64,000 bases of DNA from Roseiarcus sp963835215 (GTDB lineage: Bacteria > Pseudomonadota > Alphaproteobacteria > Rhizobiales > Beijerinckiaceae): the NCBI GenBank assembly GCA_963835215.1, contig CAWIES010000002.1, positions 620,001 to 684,000 of the forward strand. Reading direction: 5' to 3'. The notes below the pieces were generated by a model that saw nothing but the letters and a program-made list of their open reading frames with translations, was not told the origin of the DNA and ran no database searches. A program made the translations under genes and the position numbers. Shown here in pieces: positions 37,128 through 45,197 of the stretch (position 1 is the first letter of the stretch; each line of letters begins with the position of its first letter).

Positions 37128-37415
37128 ATGCCGAAGGGCTATATCATCACGCGGTCGGACGTCCTCAATCCGGAGGCCTACGCGCGTTACGCCGCCGCGG
37201 CGACCAAAGCGATCGCCGATCACGGTGGCAAGCCGCTGGTGCGCGGCGGACGTCACGAGGCGCTGGAAGGCAAGGCGCGGGGGCGCAACGTCGTGGTCGA
37301 GTTCGAGAGCTACGACCAGGCGCGCCGCTACTATCATTCGCAGCAATATCAGGCCGCCAAAGCGCTGCGCGACGGCGCGGCGGAGATTGAAATTGTTCTG
37401 GTCGAGGGCGTGTGA
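37128..37415 (+). CDS. DUF1330 domain-containing protein (first of two)
   Basis: A 95-residue ferredoxin-like (dimeric alpha/beta barrel) protein: KGYIITRSDVLNPEAYARYAAAATKAI, GGKPLVRGGRHEALEG, RNVVVEFESYDQARRYYHS and QYQAAKALRD match DUF1330. AGGGAGAAAAC precedes the ATG. The role is unknown; the fold is shared with small enzymes and binding proteins. The next gene is a diverged paralogue that begins three bases after this stop. Confidence 0.85.
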   Translation: MPKGYIITRSDVLNPEAYARYAAAATKAIADHGGKPLVRGGRHEALEGKARGRNVVVEFESYDQARRYYHSQQYQAAKALRDGAAEIEIVLVEGV

Positions 37416-37417
37416 GC

Positions 37418-37723
37418 ATGGCCAAGGGCTACTGGATCGCGCATGTCGACGTCGCCGACCCGGAAGCCTACCAGGCCTATCTCGTCGCCAACGCGATCGC
37501 CTTCGCCAAATTCGGCGGGCGGTTTCTGGTGCGGTCGGGGCGGAGCGAGATGAGGGAAGGCGCGCTGCGCGCCCGCCACGTCGTCATCGAGTTTCCAGAC
37601 TACGCGACGGCGCTGGCGTGCTACCAGTCCGAGGATTATCGAAGCGCGCTGGCGTTGCGCCTGCCGGTTGCTGAGGGCGATCTCGTGATCATCGAAGGCT
37701 ACGACGGGCCGCAACCGGGCTAA
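37418..37723 (+). CDS. DUF1330 domain-containing protein (second of two)
   Basis: A 101-residue paralogue of the preceding gene with the same pattern: KGYWIAHVDVADPEAYQAYLVANAIAF, GGRFLVRSGRSEMREG, RHVVIEFPDYATALACYQS and EDYRSALALR. GAGGGCG lies before the ATG at 37418; a GTG at 37412 overlaps the first gene's stop and is also possible. Tight spacing suggests co-translation and perhaps a heteromeric assembly. Confidence 0.84.
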   Translation: MAKGYWIAHVDVADPEAYQAYLVANAIAFAKFGGRFLVRSGRSEMREGALRARHVVIEFPDYATALACYQSEDYRSALALRLPVAEGDLVIIEGYDGPQPG

Positions 37724-37744
37724 GGGCGAATTCGGGGAACGAGA

Positions 37745-38551
37745 ATGACCGACATGCGGCTGATCGTCGCTGGCGCCGCCGGGCGCATGGGACAGATGCT
37801 GATCAAGACGATCGCCGAGACGCCGGGTGTGACCCTCGCGGCGGCGATCGAGCGAGCCGATTCTCCCGCTCTCGGCCAGGACGCAGGCGCGCTCGCCGGC
37901 GCCGGCGTCGCGGGAATTGCGATCACCGACGATCTACTGACGGCGATGCTGCACGCCGATGGCGTCATCGACTTCTCTTCGCCCGCCGCGACCGTCGAGA
38001 CGGCGGGTCTTGCCGCCCAGGCGCGTATTGTCGACGTCATCGGCACCACCGGCCTCAGCGAAGAGGACCTTGTCCGCGTCGCCGCTGCGGCGCATCACGC
38101 GCCGATCGTGCGCTCGGGCAACATGAGCCTTGGCGTCAATCTGCTGGCCAAGCTCGCGCGCGAGGCGGCGCGCGCGCTTGGCGCCGACTACGACGTCGAG
38201 ATCCTCGAGATGCACCACCGCATGAAGGTCGACGCGCCCTCCGGCACCGCCCTGATGCTCGGCGAAGCGGCGGCCGAGGGGCGCGGCGTTCCGCTCAAGG
38301 GCCATTCGGAGCGCGGACGCGACGGCATCACCGGCGCGCGAAAAAGCGGCGCGATCGGCTTCGCCTCGCTGCGCGGGGGCGCGGTGATCGGCGATCACAG
38401 CGTGATCTTCGCCGGCGATGGCGAGCGCATCGTCCTTTCCCACCACGCCGAGGACCGCTCGCTATTCGCACGCGGCGCGATCAAGGCGGCGCTATGGGCG
38501 CGCGGGCGCAAGCCGGGGCTGTACGCGATGGCGGACGTGCTGGGGGAGTAG
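37745..38551 (+). CDS. dapB: 4-hydroxy-tetrahydrodipicolinate reductase
   Basis: The 268-residue enzyme acts in lysine/diaminopimelate synthesis. N-terminal NAD(P)H-binding motif VAGAAGRMGQML; the catalytic and substrate signature EMHHRMKVDAPSGTAL (about 155-170) is complete; GFASLRGGAVIGDHSVIFAG and the end GLYAMADVLG are typical. It follows the DUF1330 pair by 21 bases in the pyrF-dapB cluster and is followed by a GC-rich inverted repeat. Confidence 0.95.
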   Translation: MTDMRLIVAGAAGRMGQMLIKTIAETPGVTLAAAIERADSPALGQDAGALAGAGVAGIAITDDLLTAMLHADGVIDFSSPAATVETAGLAAQARIVDVIGTTGLSEEDLVRVAAAAHHAPIVRSGNMSLGVNLLAKLAREAARALGADYDVEILEMHHRMKVDAPSGTALMLGEAAAEGRGVPLKGHSERGRDGITGARKSGAIGFASLRGGAVIGDHSVIFAGDGERIVLSHHAEDRSLFARGAIKAALWARGRKPGLYAMADVLGE

Positions 38552-38570
38552 GCGGGCGCAAGCTTCCGGC

Positions 38571-38639
38571 CCAGTGGAGCGGGCCTCCGCGCCCGCTTGG
38601 CGGCTTGGGGGAGGCGGGCGCGGAGGCCCGCCCCACTGG
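38571..38639. repeat. 26-base inverted repeat downstream of dapB
   Basis: Arms 38571-38596 and 38614-38639 match at 25 of 26 positions (core GCGGGCCTCCGCGCCCGC), around a 17-base loop. A further partial copy (GCCCCGCCCCACTGG) follows at about 38664-38680. The structure would fold very stably and may end dapB transcription, but there is no T-run; it could also be a dispersed repeat. Confidence 0.6.
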
Positions 38640-38713
38640 CTGGGGCTCGGAGGCGCGCTTGGCCCCGCCCCACTGGTTGACCGCCTCAGCCTCAACCGGC
38701 GACAAATGACGCC

Positions 38714-39097
38714 ATGATCCGCGGATTCCTGATTCTGCTCTCGTTCCAACTTGTCGGCGAGGCGTTGACGCGCGCGCTCGGCCTGCCGGCGCCGGGGCCG
38801 GTCGTCGGGCTGGCGCTGCTCCTCGTCGCGCTCGCCGCCTACCACAAGTGGCGACCCTTCGACGACAAGGCGCTGATGGAGAGCGATCTCGGGCGCGTGT
38901 CGAGCGGCCTGCTCGCCTCGCTGTCGCTGCTGTTCGTGCCCGCCGGCGTCGGCGTGGTGCAATATCTCGGCCTGCTGCGGGAGCAGGGCGTCGCGCTGGC
39001 TGCGGCGCTGGTGGTCTCGACCCTGCTGACCCTGCTGGCGACGGTCGGCGCTTTCGTGGTTGTCGGGCGTCTGGTCAATCGCGGGAGCCGGCAATGA
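38714..39097 (+). CDS. CidA/LrgA family membrane protein
   Basis: The 127-residue protein has four hydrophobic segments and the family pattern FQLVGEALTRALGLPAPGPVVGLALLL near the N-terminus and SLLFVPAGVGVVQYL in the middle. These holin-like proteins, partnered by LrgB, are linked to murein hydrolase control and to export of pyruvate or similar acids. It overlaps the lrgB-type gene by four bases (ATGA). Confidence 0.88.
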   Translation: MIRGFLILLSFQLVGEALTRALGLPAPGPVVGLALLLVALAAYHKWRPFDDKALMESDLGRVSSGLLASLSLLFVPAGVGVVQYLGLLREQGVALAAALVVSTLLTLLATVGAFVVVGRLVNRGSRQ

Positions 39098-39807
39098 CGC
39101 CGTTTCGCCTGTGGGTCTATCTGCAGACGACGCCGCTGTTCTGGCTGACGGCGACGCTCGCCGCCTTCCTGATCGCCGAGGGGTTGGCGAAGCTTGCCCG
39201 CCGGCATCCGCTGGCCAATCCGGTGGCGATCGCCATCGCCCTCCTCGGCGCGCTGCTCGCGCTGACGGGAACGGACTACCAGACCTATTTCAACGGCGCG
39301 CAGTTTGTGCACTTCCTGCTCGGGCCGGCGACCGTCGCGCTGGCCGCGCCGCTCTATCGCAACCTCGCGCTGGTGCGCCGCAACCTGCTGCCGATCGCAG
39401 CGGCGCTGGCGGTCGGCTCGACCACAGCGATCGTCTCGGCGGTGCTCGTCGCCAAGTGGCTCGGCGCGCCGCGCGCGGTGCTGATTTCGATCGCGCCCAA
39501 ATCGGTGACGGCGGCGGTGGCCATGTCGGTCGCCGAGACGCTGGGCGGCGCGCCCTCGTTGACCGCGGTGCTGGTCATCGCCACCGGCGTCCTCGGCGCG
39601 ATCGTCGTCACGCCGCTGATGAACGCGCTGCGCGTGCGCGACTACGCGGCGCGCGGCTTTGCCGCAGGACTGGCGGCGCACGGCATAGGCACGGCGCGCG
39701 CATTTTCCGTCGATCCAGTCGCTGGCGTGTTTGCCGGCCTGGCGATGGGACTGAACGCGGTGGCGACGCCGATCATCGTTCCGTTGCTCCTGCCGTGGCT
39801 GCTGTGA
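39094..39807 (+). CDS. LrgB family membrane protein
   Basis: The 237-residue polytopic protein carries LrgB marks: PLANPVAIAIALLG, GTDYQTYFNGAQFVHFLLGPATVALAAPLY, APKSVTAAVAMSVAETLGG and AAHGIGTARAF. It starts inside the stop of the cidA-type gene, so both should be made together. The longer frame upstream is not used. Confidence 0.92.
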   Translation: MTPFRLWVYLQTTPLFWLTATLAAFLIAEGLAKLARRHPLANPVAIAIALLGALLALTGTDYQTYFNGAQFVHFLLGPATVALAAPLYRNLALVRRNLLPIAAALAVGSTTAIVSAVLVAKWLGAPRAVLISIAPKSVTAAVAMSVAETLGGAPSLTAVLVIATGVLGAIVVTPLMNALRVRDYAARGFAAGLAAHGIGTARAFSVDPVAGVFAGLAMGLNAVATPIIVPLLLPWLL

Positions 39808-39885
39808 GGCCAAGCGGTAAAGCATTGAGATTGCCGCTTGACGGTCATATGCTCGCGGTTCGAGGACCCAAAACGGGAGGGCGTC

Positions 39886-40029
39886 ATGGCCAAAGGTCAA
39901 ATCAAGGGCAACAAGGAAACGAAGAAGCCGAAGGCGGACAAGGCTCAGGCGAAAACCCACCTCTCCGCCTACAAGCAGTCGCAGACCAAGCCCGGACAGG
40001 CGACGACGCCGATCGGCAAGAAGGGCTGA
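39886..40029 (+). CDS. Small basic protein (47 residues), conserved in appearance
   Basis: The short gene has a good ribosome site (GGGAGGGCG) before the ATG. The product is Lys-rich: MAKGQIKGNKETKKPKADKA and a Ser/Thr/Gln-rich tail ending in IGKKG. It resembles small alphaproteobacterial proteins of unknown function that start MAKGQ. Its charge suggests nucleic acid or ribosome contact, but that is only inference. Confidence 0.65.
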   Translation: MAKGQIKGNKETKKPKADKAQAKTHLSAYKQSQTKPGQATTPIGKKG

Positions 40030-40235
40030 TCGCTTAGCCTGCTTGGCGCTTCGCGCCGCCCACAACCCCCGACGCCTCCCCAGCGAGCGCGCTCCAATCG
40101 GCGTCGCGCGAGGCGTGCGGCGCGCGCCATTGCTTGGTTGACTTGTCGCGGTCGGCCTCGAAGCGGACGCCTAAGGAAGCGGGTCTTGGGCGCCAGCCGA
40201 GCGCGCGTCAGCGTCGCGAGGAGGACCGATCCGAG

Positions 40236-41120
40236 ATGGACAGAATGGATGGCCCTGCGAAGAGGATTCCTGACCGTCGATGCGTCTACACCGTGCTGGT
40301 CGGCAATTATGAGCGGCTGAACGAGCAGCCGAAGGCGATCGGCTCCGACATTCCATTTATATGCTTCACCGACGACCCGAGCCTGCGAAGCGAGACATGG
40401 AAAATACGTCAGATATCACGTCTGCTGGATCGCGATTTGGTCCGTAGCCAACGAGAAATAAAGCTGCGGCCGCATAAATACCTGCCCGAATTCGAAGCGT
40501 CGCTTTACATCGACAACAATGTTCTTCTGCTCGAGCCTCCGGAAGCGATTTATGAAAAATATTTTCCGGCGTCTGGACTGGCGTTGCCTGGACACAGTTT
40601 TCGGCGGAACGTCGGGGACGAATTTGTCGCCGTATACGATCTTGGTCTCGACGAGCATCACAAAGTTATCGAGCAGTTGGACCACTACTTGTCGATTTGG
40701 CCCGGGGTCCTGGATGCGAAGCCCTTTTGGGGCGCCATTCTCCTGCGCGACCACCGAAGCGAGGCGACGCGGGCCGTGCTTGAGTTGTGGTTGATTTATT
40801 TGCTGCGCTATTCCCGCCGCGATCAGCTCTCGATCAATTTTGTCGCGCACCAGTTCGGGTTCGAGCCCGACAGGATCGAGATCGATAATTACACGTCGTG
40901 GTTCCACAACTGGCCGTTGCCTTCCGAGCGCATCGGCCCCAAACGCGCAAGGACGGCGCTTTCGGTGCTTTCGCCGCTGGCGCCGCTCGTCACCCACATC
41001 GAAACGCTGGAGGACGAGATTCGCGCGCTCCGCCGGGAGCGCGACATCGCGACGGGGGCTCGCAACAAGCGCCGCATCGCCAAGCTTGGCGCCAAGTTGA
41101 GGCGAGCGTTGCCGTTCTAG
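40236..41120 (+). CDS. DUF616-type glycosyltransferase-like protein
   Basis: A 294-residue protein matching DUF616 (TOD1/MUCI70-like): CVYTVLVGNYERLNEQP, IPFICFTDDPSLRSETWKIR, RSQREIKLRPHKYLPEFEASLYIDNNVLLL. The IDNN motif replaces the usual DxD at the nucleotide-sugar site. The C-terminus has a short coiled coil (THIETLEDEIRALRRERDIA). The ATG at 40236 has GGAGG 11 bases upstream; ATG 40245 is also possible and a TTG at 40134 is not. Base composition is lower in GC than the neighbours. It is probably a cytosolic enzyme of surface glycan synthesis. Confidence 0.75.
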   Translation: MDRMDGPAKRIPDRRCVYTVLVGNYERLNEQPKAIGSDIPFICFTDDPSLRSETWKIRQISRLLDRDLVRSQREIKLRPHKYLPEFEASLYIDNNVLLLEPPEAIYEKYFPASGLALPGHSFRRNVGDEFVAVYDLGLDEHHKVIEQLDHYLSIWPGVLDAKPFWGAILLRDHRSEATRAVLELWLIYLLRYSRRDQLSINFVAHQFGFEPDRIEIDNYTSWFHNWPLPSERIGPKRARTALSVLSPLAPLVTHIETLEDEIRALRRERDIATGARNKRRIAKLGAKLRRALPF

Positions 41121-41142
41121 CGCGGCGGTCGGCGCATCGTCG

Positions 41143-41929
41143 TCAGCGCGGATAAAACGAAAAGTTTCGCCGCGCCTCACGCTCGAGAAACTGCGCCCGC
41201 GCTTCGCGCACGCTGTCGATCTTTTGCACGCGATCGAGGCCCGCCGGCTGCGTCCAGAGGTAGGGGTGCGTGTTCACTTGCATCGCCAGGCGTTGCTGAA
41301 ACGCGGGATGGTCGAGCGGGTGACCTTCCGACCAATGGCCCGCGCTGTCGGCGACGTAAGCGATATCGCTCATAAATTCTGGCGCGTAAGCCTGCAGACG
41401 GTTGGCAAAGCCCCCTGACCGGCGAATCACCCACGAAGATTGTCTTGGTCGGTGAAAGGCGATGGTCTTGATCGGCGCTCCGATCAGGCGCTCGAGCATT
41501 TCGCACTCGCGCTCCGCCGCCGCTTCCAGTTCTGGCGTGAACTCGGTCGGCGGTCTGCCGTCGTTGTAGACCGAGCCGTCAAAGTGCAGGCCGATCTCGT
41601 GACCGAGGCTGATTATTTTCAGGACCGACGCGCGTCCGGCATGGGTGAAGACGTTGTAAAATTCGGTGGCGACAAGAACGAAAACCGTCGCCCGCCAAGA
41701 TTTCAGAGGCGTCGATCTCCGCGATCTTGACGGCTTCGTCGAGCGAGAGATCGATGTCGTGACGCAGCAGCAGTTGCGTCTCACGCGCGGCGACCGACTC
41801 AAAATCCGCGCTGCGATAACCCGCCGAGCGGAACGAGCGGAGCAGCGCGCGATATCCCGCCTGTGAGAAATTGGCAGGCCGCGCGGGCGCGTCGACTTGC
41901 CCGTCGATCGGGCGCGTTGGGCGCGACAT
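41143..41929 (-). CDS. Polysaccharide deacetylase-like protein, frameshifted in this sequence
   Basis: The N-terminal part has LLLRHDIDLSLDEAVKIAEIDA, the metal-binding Asp-Asp start of a NodB-like fold; after a shift near 41690 come FVLVATEFYNVF, GHEIGLHFDGSVYND, EREMLE-like helix text and TIAFHRPRQSSWV, with the metal-binding His in HEIGLHFD. One extra base explains the shift; the repaired length is 261 residues. Relatives include uncharacterised deacetylases in surface glycan loci. It converges on the DUF616 gene and follows the epimerase gene by 32 bases. Confidence 0.7.
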
Positions 41930-41961
41930 GGCGGTCCCACTCCCCAATTCTGGCGCCCGGT

Positions 41962-42825
41962 TTAGTGGCTCAAGTCGGCGTTCCGCCGGTACCACTCGAT
42001 TGTCGAGAGCAAGCCCTCTTCGAGGGCGACTTGCGGCGCAAAGCCGATGTCCGCGAGCGCTGTCGTGTCGGCCTTCACACGCAAGTCCAAGGGCTCGCCG
42101 GGCCGCATCGGCAGGTGGCGCACTTCCGAGCTGCTATTCGCGAGGCGGATAACGAGCCGAGCAAGATCATTGGCCGAGATCTCGACGCCAGACCCGACGT
42201 CGATCGACTTGCCTTCCAGCCCTTTTTCGTTCGCGATTTGGACGGTCGCCGCGATTGCGTCAGTTACGTAGATGAGATCGACCGTCTGATTGCCGGTGCC
42301 CCATATTTCGATCGGCTCGTTGCGCAGCGCCCAACGGATAAAATAGGGCGCAGCCTTGCGCGTATGAAACGACTGCTCGGGGCCATAGACGCTGAACCAG
42401 CGAACGGAGACACAGGAGAGATCGAGTTCGCGATTGTACAAAGTCGCAAACGCTTCCGCGCAGCCCTTGGTGATGGAGTAGGTATTCAGCGACAGGTTGG
42501 GCTTGCCGATATAGACGACCTTGGCGCCGCGCTCGCGCGCCCCATCGAGAATATTGATGGTCCCAAGGATATTGACCCTCGCCGCCTCATAGGATCGGCT
42601 GAGCAATTCGTGGGTTCCGAGCAATCCGGCCAGGTGGTAGACGACGTCGAAGCCTTGAATGATGTCGATGACGGCGTCGCGGTCGCAGACGTCCGCCGAA
42701 ATGTGCGGGGCGTCGCCATCGCCAGGGTCAAGCGAAAGCGTCGACACCTCGTGGCCGTCGCGCCGTAGTCGCTCGACGAAATGCCGTCCCACAAATCCAG
42801 TGCCGCCGGTGACGAGAGTTTTCAT
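41962..42825 (-). CDS. NAD-dependent epimerase/dehydratase (nucleotide-sugar type)
   Basis: The 287-residue extended SDR starts TLVTGGTGFVGRHFVERL. The usual active-site Tyr-x3-Lys appears as TYSITKGCAEAFA, though the preceding Ser/Thr motif is unusual (VVYIGKPNLS). RWFSVYGPEQ and DLIYVTDAI are typical of UDP-glucose epimerases and related nucleotide-sugar enzymes. It is shorter than GalE (about 330). It lies beside the deacetylase-like gene in a glycan block that ends 140 bases from tRNA-Glu. Confidence 0.8.
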   Translation of the reverse strand: MKTLVTGGTGFVGRHFVERLRRDGHEVSTLSLDPGDGDAPHISADVCDRDAVIDIIQGFDVVYHLAGLLGTHELLSRSYEAARVNILGTINILDGARERGAKVVYIGKPNLSLNTYSITKGCAEAFATLYNRELDLSCVSVRWFSVYGPEQSFHTRKAAPYFIRWALRNEPIEIWGTGNQTVDLIYVTDAIAATVQIANEKGLEGKSIDVGSGVEISANDLARLVIRLANSSSEVRHLPMRPGEPLDLRVKADTTALADIGFAPQVALEEGLLSTIEWYRRNADLSH

Positions 42826-42964
42826 CGCCCACCTCTACAGTGTCCAGTCCGCGGCGCACAAGCCGACCGGCGACGGGCTATTTCGATGCGAGCGATGTTG
42901 GGCATGAGGGCCCGCGCCTCGCCGCGATTGGCGGCGCGCGGCTCATCTAAGCGGTCCTGACGCT

Positions 42965-43040
42965 TGGCGCTCCCATGGGGAATCGAACCCCAGTTTTCGC
43001 CGTGAGAGGGCGACGTCCTGGACCGCTAGACGATGGGAGC
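42965..43040 (-). tRNA. tRNA-Glu (CTC)
   Basis: The minus strand gives acceptor GCTCCCA/TGGGAGC, anticodon stem TCGCC/GGCGA with loop CTCTCAC (anticodon CTC, reading GAG), T-arm GGGGTTCGATTCCCC and an encoded CCA at 42967-42965. The glycan block begins downstream of its 3' end. Confidence 0.95.
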
Positions 43041-43122
43041 AAAGCGCGGCGGAAGTGGCGTTCTATATCGACGCCAAAGCGCGAAGGCAAGGCGCGCCGG
43101 CGGGCCGCGGACGGCGAAACGT

Positions 43123-43785
43123 TCAGCCGCGCGGGAGCGGGCCGTAAGCCTTAAGGAACAGCGCCACCGTCTCCTCGACCACCGCATCGATCTCTTCGGG
43201 CGCAGTCGTCTCGCCGACTGCGAACAGGCGCCGCTTGAGCACGTCGCCCAGGCACAGATCGATGAACTGGCGCGCCGCCAGAGCGGTGTCCTCGATCGTC
43301 AAAGTCCCAGCGGCGACGAACGCGTCGAACCGCTCCTTGAGCATTGCGAGGCCGAAGGCCGGCCCGGCTTCGTAGAACGCGTGGCCAAGACGGGGGAACT
43401 TCGCCGAGGCGGCGACGACGACACGGATCTGGGCAATCGATTCGGCGCGCGTGACCTTTTCCATCAGCCGCCGCCCGTAGAGGCGAAGCGCCACCGCCGG
43501 ATCGGTCTCGTCAGCGGAAAAGAGGCACTGGCGTTCGGGCTGCTGGGCGCGCTCCTCGCGAATCATCGCCTCGAACAGCGCCTCCTTGGAGTCGAAATAG
43601 GCGTAGAGCGTGCCCTTGGAGACGCCGGCGGCGCGCGCGACATCGTTCATGCTGGCGGCGTCGAATCCGGCCAGGAAGGCTGCGCGCGCGCCCTCCATGA
43701 TCTGCCGCCGTTTGGCGCCATCCTCATAGGCGGACGGCTCTTTTGCCGCCGCCGCGCCATCCTGGACCGCCGTGATCGTTTCCAT
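43123..43785 (-). CDS. TetR-family repressor of the adjacent efflux pump
   Basis: The 220-residue protein has an N-terminal HTH (RRQIMEGARAAFLAGFDAASMNDVARAAGVSKGTLYAYFDSKEALFEAM, in parts about 22-70) and a C-terminal helical domain (RQFIDLCLGDVLKRRLF) of the AcrR C type. The ATG at 43785 follows AGGCGAT; the longer frame to 43860 runs through the operators. It faces the emrAB-type operon, with two matching palindromes between them; repression of both is expected, relieved by a pump substrate. Confidence 0.88.
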   Translation of the reverse strand: METITAVQDGAAAAKEPSAYEDGAKRRQIMEGARAAFLAGFDAASMNDVARAAGVSKGTLYAYFDSKEALFEAMIREERAQQPERQCLFSADETDPAVALRLYGRRLMEKVTRAESIAQIRVVVAASAKFPRLGHAFYEAGPAFGLAMLKERFDAFVAAGTLTIEDTALAARQFIDLCLGDVLKRRLFAVGETTAPEEIDAVVEETVALFLKAYGPLPRG

Positions 43786-43804
43786 AACATCGCCTGCAGA
43801 AAAA

Positions 43805-43825
43805 TTAGACCGAACGGTTCGGTCA
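43805..43825. promoter_or_regulatory. TetR operator O1
   Basis: The palindrome GACCGAACGGTTCGGTC (43808-43824, 8-base arms, one central base) is flanked by TTA and A. An identical 21-base site lies in the opposite orientation at 43868-43888. O1 is 20 bases upstream of the tetR ATG and probably covers its promoter. Confidence 0.75.
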
Positions 43826-43867
43826 GCACTTGATTTAGTCCGACGATGGGGATATGTCAATCGCCGT

Positions 43868-43888
43868 TGACCGAACCGTTCGGTCTAA
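43868..43888. promoter_or_regulatory. TetR operator O2
   Basis: GACCGAACCGTTCGGTC (43869-43885) followed by TAA is the exact reverse complement of O1 with its flanks. The two centres are 61 bases apart, close to six helical turns. O2 ends about 17 bases before the emrA-type ATG, so binding would block that operon's promoter or start. Confidence 0.75.
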
Positions 43889-43904
43889 TTCTAAGGTTTT
43901 CACC

Positions 43905-45197
43905 ATGTCGCAGAGTCAGGCTCAGGCCATCTCGCTCGCCCGCTCACCCGCCGCCGTCCCGGTCCGCGAGCCGGCCGATTTCGCTCCCGCAGTACGCGAG
44001 GCCGCGCCGCCCAAGAGCGAGGCGCCGGCGCCGAGCGGCTCCAGCCGCCGCCGTTCGCCGCGCAGCCTGCTGCTGGGCGCCGTGGCGCTGCTCGCGCTCG
44101 GCTATGGCGGCTACTTGGGCTACAACTATCTCGTCGAAGGACGCTTCCTCGTCACAACCGACGACGCTTATGTCGGCGCCAGCACGGCGATCATCGCCGC
44201 CAAGATCCCGGGCCATATCGTCGAGGTCGACATCCGCGCCAATCAGTCGGTCCATGCCGGCGATCTGCTGGCGCGCATCGACGACGGCGACTATCGCCTC
44301 GCGGTCGACGCCGCCAAGGCCAAGATCGCCACTCAGGACGCAACCATCGCCCGCATCGGCCGGCAGATCGACGCGCAGGGCGCGGCGATCGACCAGGCGG
44401 CCGCCCAAGTCGCCTCGACGCAGGCGCAGGGCGCGAGCGCCGAGGCGGACCAGACGCGCGCCGGGCTTGAATTCGAGCGCTCGCAGAAGCTCGCCGACTC
44501 GAACTTCGGCTCACAGCAGAGGCTCGAGCAGGCGGCCGCCGATCGCGCCAGAACCAATGCCGCACTCGCCAGCGCCGCCGCCGCCAAGTCGGCCGCGGAG
44601 GCCGCCCTCGCAGGCGCCAAGGATGCTGTCGACGTTCTCAAGGCGCAGCAGGCCGAAGCGGTCGGCGTGCGCGGCGAACTCGTCAACGCCGAACAGACGG
44701 CCGAGCGCAACCTCTCCTTCACCGAGATCCGCGCGCCGTTCGACGGCGTCGTCGGCAACAAGGCGGTCGAGGTTGGCCAGTTCGCCCAGCCGGGCACGCG
44801 CCTGCTCGCGCTGGTGCCGCTGCAGAGCGTGTTCATCGACGCCAATTTCAAGGAGACGCAGCTTGACGGCATTCACCCTGGCCAGCGGGTCGACCTCGCG
44901 GTCGATTCGTTCGGCGGGCGCGTGATCCCAGGCGTCGTCGCTTCGATCTCGCCCGCGTCCGGCTCCGAATTCTCGCTGCTGCCGCCTGACAACGCCACCG
45001 GCAATTTCACGAAGGTCGTGCAGCGGGTCGCCGTGCGAATCACGCCGGCGCCTGAGGTCCTGGCGAGCGAAGCGCTGCGGCCCGGCCTGTCGGTCGTCGC
45101 CACCATCCACACGCGCGACGACAGCCTGCCGCCCCCGAGCCTGCTCGGCATGCTCGGATTCGGCGCCAAGAGCGACGTTGAGGCGGCCCAGCGGTGA
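43905..45197 (+). CDS. EmrA/HlyD-type membrane fusion protein of an efflux pump
   Basis: The 430-residue protein has a cytosolic Pro/Ala-rich N-terminus, one membrane helix (SLLLGAVALLALGYGGYLGY), a lipoyl-like half (IPGHIVEVDIRANQSVHAGDLLARID), a long Ala-rich coiled-coil hairpin (about 130-265), the second lipoyl half (TEIRAPFDGVVGNKAVEVGQFAQPG) and a beta-barrel (VFIDANFKETQLDGIHPGQRVDLAVD). It bridges EmrB to an outer-membrane channel, which is not encoded here. ATG at 43905 has AAGG upstream. It overlaps the emrB-type gene by four bases. Confidence 0.9.
   Translation: MSQSQAQAISLARSPAAVPVREPADFAPAVREAAPPKSEAPAPSGSSRRRSPRSLLLGAVALLALGYGGYLGYNYLVEGRFLVTTDDAYVGASTAIIAAKIPGHIVEVDIRANQSVHAGDLLARIDDGDYRLAVDAAKAKIATQDATIARIGRQIDAQGAAIDQAAAQVASTQAQGASAEADQTRAGLEFERSQKLADSNFGSQQRLEQAAADRARTNAALASAAAAKSAAEAALAGAKDAVDVLKAQQAEAVGVRGELVNAEQTAERNLSFTEIRAPFDGVVGNKAVEVGQFAQPGTRLLALVPLQSVFIDANFKETQLDGIHPGQRVDLAVDSFGGRVIPGVVASISPASGSEFSLLPPDNATGNFTKVVQRVAVRITPAPEVLASEALRPGLSVVATIHTRDDSLPPPSLLGMLGFGAKSDVEAAQR

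Noticed and set aside
43854..43904. Upstream start for the membrane fusion protein
   Set aside because: It would place the TetR operator inside the coding sequence and has no ribosome site; the ATG at 43905 fits better.
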